Origin: Cochliopodium minus
Taxonomy: Eukaryota; Discosea; Himatismenida; Cochliopodiidae
Assembly: GCA_024220525.1 (NCBI GenBank)
Contig: JAMYWO010000320.1
Coordinates: forward strand, 1-11,707
Length of the DNA stretch: 11,707 bases
Direction: 5' to 3'
In this document: positions 7,905 to 11,707 of the stretch, in pieces
How the letters are laid out: each line of letters begins with the position of its first letter
Position numbering within the stretch: the stretch's first letter is position 1
The notes under the pieces: model-generated
Told to the model about the DNA's origin: nothing
Databases searched by the model: none
Seen by the model: only the letters and a program-made list of their open reading frames with translations
Position numbers and translations under genes: made by a program

Positions 7905-9279
7905 TTAATTGAACATAAATCTTCTTCTTCCACCTTCACTAGCAATGTTGAATTTCTCAACAAGATTATTCATTTGATTAGCACCTTTAGTGAGGGTAGA
8001 TAAATAAGTCATCAAGAGAGTATCGTTATATTCTACGAGGAATTCTTGTTTGAAGTGAGAAGAATCGATGGATGGGAGCAAGTTACACAAGGATGAGATT
8101 TGTCTTAAAAGAGAATGATCCATTGGAGTTTCTCCCTTTGAAGTAGATTCCAAGAATTTTTGGATATATTTAACTCTGTGATTCAACATCTTGATTGCAC
8201 TTTGAATATTAGAAAGATGGCCAACAACTATCAAAAAAAAGAAAAATAATAAGCATCAATTAATCGATCTTAAACGTTTTGAAGATAATTATATTATGAG
8301 TTATTGATCAGATAATAAAAGTATAATAAGGGATTCAACCTCATATTCTAATTATCTTTCATATCTTTCAAGAGTTGAAAATAGTATTTTATTTTAGTGA
8401 TGTAATTATTTCATTTATAAAGAAATAAGAAATAATATTAAGAAATAATCAGAAGAGGATATTTTAGGTATAGACTATGTTTGGGTATGTTATATCTTTT
8501 GGAAAAATTTTTTCTTACGCATAGAATCATCTTCAGTGGAACCAGTTGCCTTTGCAATATAATCAACAGCAACACGTTCTGCTTCACCAGTTGCAATTTG
8601 ATATTTGACAGTTGCAAAAAAAGATTTCAATTTCTCTTCTACAACTTTTACTTCTGGTTCATATACTGAAATTGGCAATTCTCTTGCTTCTGGTGTTGCT
8701 GCAAGAGGATCCAAAAGAAGATATAATGGATTTTCATTAAATTCTTCAAGTTGTTTTTGGACCAAAAGATCAGAAGAAGTTGGTATTTGATTACCAGTTG
8801 AATACCATCCCAAAAAATCAAATGTTGGGAAAGTTTGTTTATCTATTTGTATTTGTACAATTAGTATATAAATTTTGATATTTTAAAATTATGATTGAGA
8901 AGAATATCATTTATATTTCTTTCTTTATGATATTTTATTTATAAGCTCAAAATTTTATTTCATAAATTTTTTTTTTTTGTTTTTAAAAAGAGAGAAACTT
9001 ACATAAATTTTTGCTTGATGAAATGTGTTCATTATTAAGTGTAATTACTCCTTTTTTATCTTCATATGGAACTGGAAATGAATTAAAAATTTCGATATCT
9101 CTTCCTTTTTGTACTCCCATAAGAATACCAATAACTCTTGGATTAGATTTTGTTCCTTGTTTCACTTTTTCACGAGTATAATGATCTGAAATATTCATAA
9201 TAACCAAAGGATGAACAAATAAATTTGTTGTTCCAGATCCAGTATCTCTTTCAATTACAACACTTTCTTTTTTACTCAT
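7905..9279 (-). CDS. CSN6: COP9 signalosome subunit 6
   Basis: Non-catalytic MPN subunit of the COP9 signalosome, which removes NEDD8 from cullins; CSN6 pairs with the protease CSN5. Exons 9003-9279, 8519-8842 and 7905-8227 join in phase to 924 nt, 307 aa (human CSN6 is 327). The MPN domain has LFVHPLVIMNISDHYTR (20-36), PRVIGILMG (47-55) and GRDIEIFNSF, then FDFLGWYSTG (100-109), where the HxH zinc ligands of active JAMM enzymes are missing, as expected. The CSN6 signature AxGEAERVAVDYIA and the C-terminal helices SAIKMLNHRVKYIQ and VEKFNIASEGGRRRFMF follow. eIF3f is the other MPN-minus candidate, but the ISDH, GRDIE and EAERVAVD segments and the basic C-terminus fit CSN6. Exon 1 has about 2 of 92 codons ending in C and exon 3 has 22 of 107, an unusual shift within one gene. 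Confidence 0.96.
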
Positions 9280-9618
9280 TTTCCAAAAAACAAGAGAATT
9301 ATATAAAATTTTTTTTTATATTTTTTTTTATTTTTTAAATATTTTTGAAAAGATAAATAAAAATGAGTTTGTAAAAGAAAAAAACCATTGTATTATTTTG
9401 TTGTTATACAAACCATTACATTTGGATTATGGATTGAATTTATATAATATTTGATGGAATTTTTTATATGATTTGTATATAAAAAAAATATTGATGTTGA
9501 TACAATAGAATATGACCTTATCAAAGTAATCATACAATTGCTTTGAGAAAGCTCTTTAATAAAAAAAAAAAAAAAAAAAATTTAAGGAAATTGAAACCAA
9601 ATTTTATTTTGATTCGAA
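9280..9618. promoter_or_regulatory. divergent spacer between CSN6 and ADP-glucokinase
   Basis: A 339-nt region between two start codons facing away from each other, so it should contain both promoters. It is nearly all A/T, with a T-rich block at 9309-9336 and an uninterrupted 20-nt A run at 9561-9580, 38 nt before the glucokinase ATG. A long dA tract near a start would resist nucleosome wrapping, a plausible open-promoter feature. No other element could be identified. Confidence 0.45.
9561..9580. repeat. 20-nt poly(dA) tract
   Basis: Twenty consecutive A, followed by TTTAAGG, 38 nt upstream of the ADP-glucokinase start. Length may be unreliable because homopolymers are prone to sequencing error. 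Confidence 0.8.
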
Positions 9619-11622
9619 ATGAAACTTGCAATTTTTTTGGTTCTATTCCTCATATTTTTTAATAATGTGATGTCCAATGATCCAATAAAACAAATGATTG
9701 CATCTCAATTGAAATTTTCAACACCAGTTCCACAAATAGACAAAATAGCAATAGGATATAATACATGTCTTGATTTGATAGTATCTGCAAAAGAAGTTTT
9801 TGATTTATTGTATAAAGATAACGAAAATTTGAAAGAATCAAATGAATTCGTTCAATCAATCAAATCATTGGATGATTTGAGAAGTACATTCTCATATTTT
9901 TTCAAAAAGGGAGTGGCAGCAGAAAGATTTGTGGAAGATAAAGAAGTATTTTTGAAAATTATAGAAGCTGCAGAAAAAGTGAAAAACAAAAATTATTATA
10001 TTGGTGGAAATGCAGGTAATATAAAATCATCTCCTTTCAATACTCTTTTATCCTGCAAAAATATCTTCCTATTCACCAATTTAAATCATATTTAACCTCA
10101 TATCTTTCAATTTTAGGATTGCTCGCACAAACCGTTGCTCAGATGGGATCCAAAGTATTGTTGGGTGGAGCCAGTGCACCAAAATTGAGAAGTTTGTTAC
10201 ATGAAAACATTGAATTTCCATATGAGGATACAAAATATAAATTGGATGAAATACATCTCATTTTGGTAACGAAAAAAAAACACCTTGATTGAAAAATATT
10301 TCGATAAATTTAAAATTTTTTTGTTGAGAATCTATATTTCAAAACAAGATATTATATGATTGATCTAAGAGATCCAAATAACATTTTATCATTTGAATAT
10401 TGATCATTTTTACAAACAAAAATAAATATTTGGAAGAATAAAATTAGTCATATCAATTCAAATCCACAATCACCATTTTTTTTTAAATTTATAATTCTCT
10501 TTATAAAAAGGAATATCAAAATGGACAAACATGGGGAGAGATGAAAGCGCCAAGAGCAAACAGATTCATCATCACACACGATCTCACCAACTCAATGCTC
10601 CTGACCGTCGAGGATCTGCACGACAAGCTCGAACAATTCGATCCAAAGCTCCTCATCATCTCAGGAGTGCACATGCTCGAAAGTTCCAACGATCAATACA
10701 GACTCAACAGAGTAGAGGAAATAACAAAAAAAATCTCCGATGTCAACAAAAAAATTCCCGTGCATTTAGAATTAGCTTCCATTGGTAGCCCAAAGTTCAT
10801 CAAGGATGTCGCAGAGACTATTGTTCCTTTTGTCGACAGTTTGGGCTTGAATGAGGATGAGTTGGGTCGTTTGTATGTTGCTTTGGGAGGCTCGGAGCTT
10901 GCTGTGGAGGCTTTTCACAAGCCTAGTGTCGTTGCTGTTGAGAAGGCTTTGTATTTTGTTTTTAGTGCTCTCCATCCTTTCAAGAGCGATCCTTCTCACA
11001 TTTACAAAAGAAAACTTAACAGAATACATTTTCATTGTTTGGGTAAAAAAAATTTTTTTTTTTTTTTATTTTTTCTTTCTTTTTTTTTATTTTATTTTAT
11101 TTTCAATTAATCTTTAAAGAAATTCATTATATTTCATTTTTATTATATTAAAATATGATAGTTCGATTTATTTTTTCAATTCATTTATTTTTTGTTGAAT
11201 TTATTTAAAAAATAAAAATAAAAATTAATTTGATTTTAAATCTTTGAATTAAATTAACAACCAAAAATTGAAATTAATTTTTATTACATTTTTGTTCATA
11301 ATTTCTATTTATTTGTTTTAATTTTTTTTTCATATTACATTTTTTTCCATATTACATTTATTTATTTACTTTCAAAAAACAGAATTTCATATCATTGTTG
11401 TACTTAATACAAATAATGATGAACGTTTTTATTCGTGGAAAAATAATCATGCAAATTCTGTCGTCTCTGCTTCTAGAGCTGTCTCCCTTCGCGCCTGCGA
11501 CAAGACAGAGCTCATCCCTGAGGAAATGGAATTGAGACACTCTCTCAGCTTTCAAACTTCCAACAACCAAACAGTACATATCGATCCTTCTCATCCTGTG
11601 TTTGATTGGTCAAGCAGTTTGA
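9619..11622 (+). CDS. ADPGK: ADP-dependent glucokinase, 3' end missing
   Basis: Phosphorylates glucose to glucose-6-phosphate using ADP instead of ATP; known from archaea and animals, where ADPGK sits at the ER. Exons 9619-10015, 10117-10265, 10511-11042 and 11383-11622 join in phase to 439 codons plus one base. The hydrophobic start (MKLAIFLVLFLIFFNNVMS) is a signal peptide or anchor, matching ER placement. Family segments follow: IAIGYNTCLDLIVSA, YYIGGNAGLLAQTVAQMGSKVLLGG (GGNA at 129-132), ITHDLTNSM, LIISGVHML, PVHLELASI (catalytic-region H267-L-E269), RIHFHCLEFHII and HPVFDWSSS. The C-terminal strand and the GxGD motif with the catalytic Asp are not in the window; roughly 40-60 residues are lacking by comparison with animal ADPGK (about 500 aa). 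A GTAATA donor at 11623 opens the next intron. The 5' half of exon 3 is C-rich, then G/T-rich, unlike the A-rich exon 1. Confidence 0.93.
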
Positions 11623-11637
11623 GTAATATTTTTTTCA

Positions 11638-11707
11638 ATTTTTTATTTTTTATTTTTTATTTTTTATTTTTTATTTTTTATTTTTTATTTTTTATTTTTT
11701 ATTTTTT
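11638..11707. repeat. perfect (ATTTTTT) x10 tandem repeat at the window end
   Basis: A residues fall exactly every 7 nt from 11638 to 11701, giving ten uninterrupted copies of ATTTTTT that continue to the last base. It lies in the intron after exon 4 of the glucokinase gene. It has no G and so does not resemble a known telomere unit; a simple microsatellite, possibly where assembly stopped, is the plain reading. Confidence 0.9.

Noticed and set aside
7905-9279. eIF3f as an alternative to CSN6
   Set aside because: The segments HPLVIMNISDH, GRDIEIFNSF, EAERVAVDYIA and the basic C-terminal end match CSN6 and not eIF3f.
820-9279. A reassigned stop codon, suggested by the odd eRF1 relative and by no gene ending in TGA
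   Set aside because: No in-frame TAA, TAG or TGA is needed within any spliced gene, and preference for TAA is expected at this AT content.
9659-9859. Minus-strand 66-aa frame inside exon 1 of ADPGK
   Set aside because: It is the shadow of a strongly supported plus-strand exon and shows no domain.
11638-11707. Telomere repeat at the sequence end
   Set aside because: The unit ATTTTTT has no G-rich strand and lies inside an intron of a gene that is still incomplete.
1-11707. tRNA, rRNA, CRISPR array, transposon or viral gene
   Set aside because: I found no cloverleaf, rRNA core sequence, spaced direct repeats, transposase or integrase motifs, or terminal inverted repeats on either strand.

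Overview
The window is nuclear DNA of an AT-rich, intron-rich unicellular eukaryote. This rests on 25 complete spliceosomal introns (55 to 340 nt, all GT-AG, 17 of them ending in TAG), A-rich leaders before several start codons, AATAAA-type signals after stops, and strictly eukaryotic genes such as COP9 signalosome subunit 6, an eRF1-family protein and an F-box/cyclin protein. The standard genetic code fits every gene: five genes end in TAA and one in TAG, and no spliced reading frame contains an internal TGA. An amoeboid protist (amoebozoan or heterolobosean) would fit the style, but the lineage cannot be fixed from the sequence alone.

Layout: (1) 5-550, minus, 5' part of a protein kinase running off the left edge. 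(2) 820-1734, minus, a six-exon cysteine-rich secreted protein of unknown function. (3) 1735-2464, a 730-nt divergent spacer. (4) 2465-4074, plus, a four-exon protein joining an N-terminal F-box to a complete cyclin fold (cyclin F-like), with a 22-nt microexon. (5) 4275-5465, plus, a seven-exon secreted cyclophilin-type prolyl isomerase whose C-terminus resembles bacterial-type members. (6) 5585-6585, minus, a four-exon dephospho-CoA kinase. (7) 6862-7681, minus, a three-exon eRF1-like protein of 223 aa that keeps the N- and C-terminal domains of the release factor but has no GGQ middle domain. (8) 7905-9279, minus, a three-exon CSN6. (9) 9619 to the right edge, plus, ADP-dependent glucokinase, four exons seen, with the C-terminal catalytic GD region beyond the window. 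The window ends inside its intron, in a perfect 7-nt tandem repeat.

These genes do not form a pathway. They are housekeeping or regulatory genes packed with spacers of 119 to 730 nt. Two touch the same theme, regulated protein destruction: the F-box/cyclin protein would be an SCF substrate receptor, and CSN6 belongs to the complex that removes NEDD8 from cullins. CoA synthesis (dephospho-CoA kinase) and ADP-driven glucose phosphorylation are the metabolic functions. The best candidate for something undescribed is the GGQ-less eRF1 paralogue; the next is the compact F-box/cyclin gene with a microexon whose skipping would cause an immediate stop.

All exon models below were built by hand: each join was required to keep phase, and the summed exon lengths of every complete gene are divisible by three.
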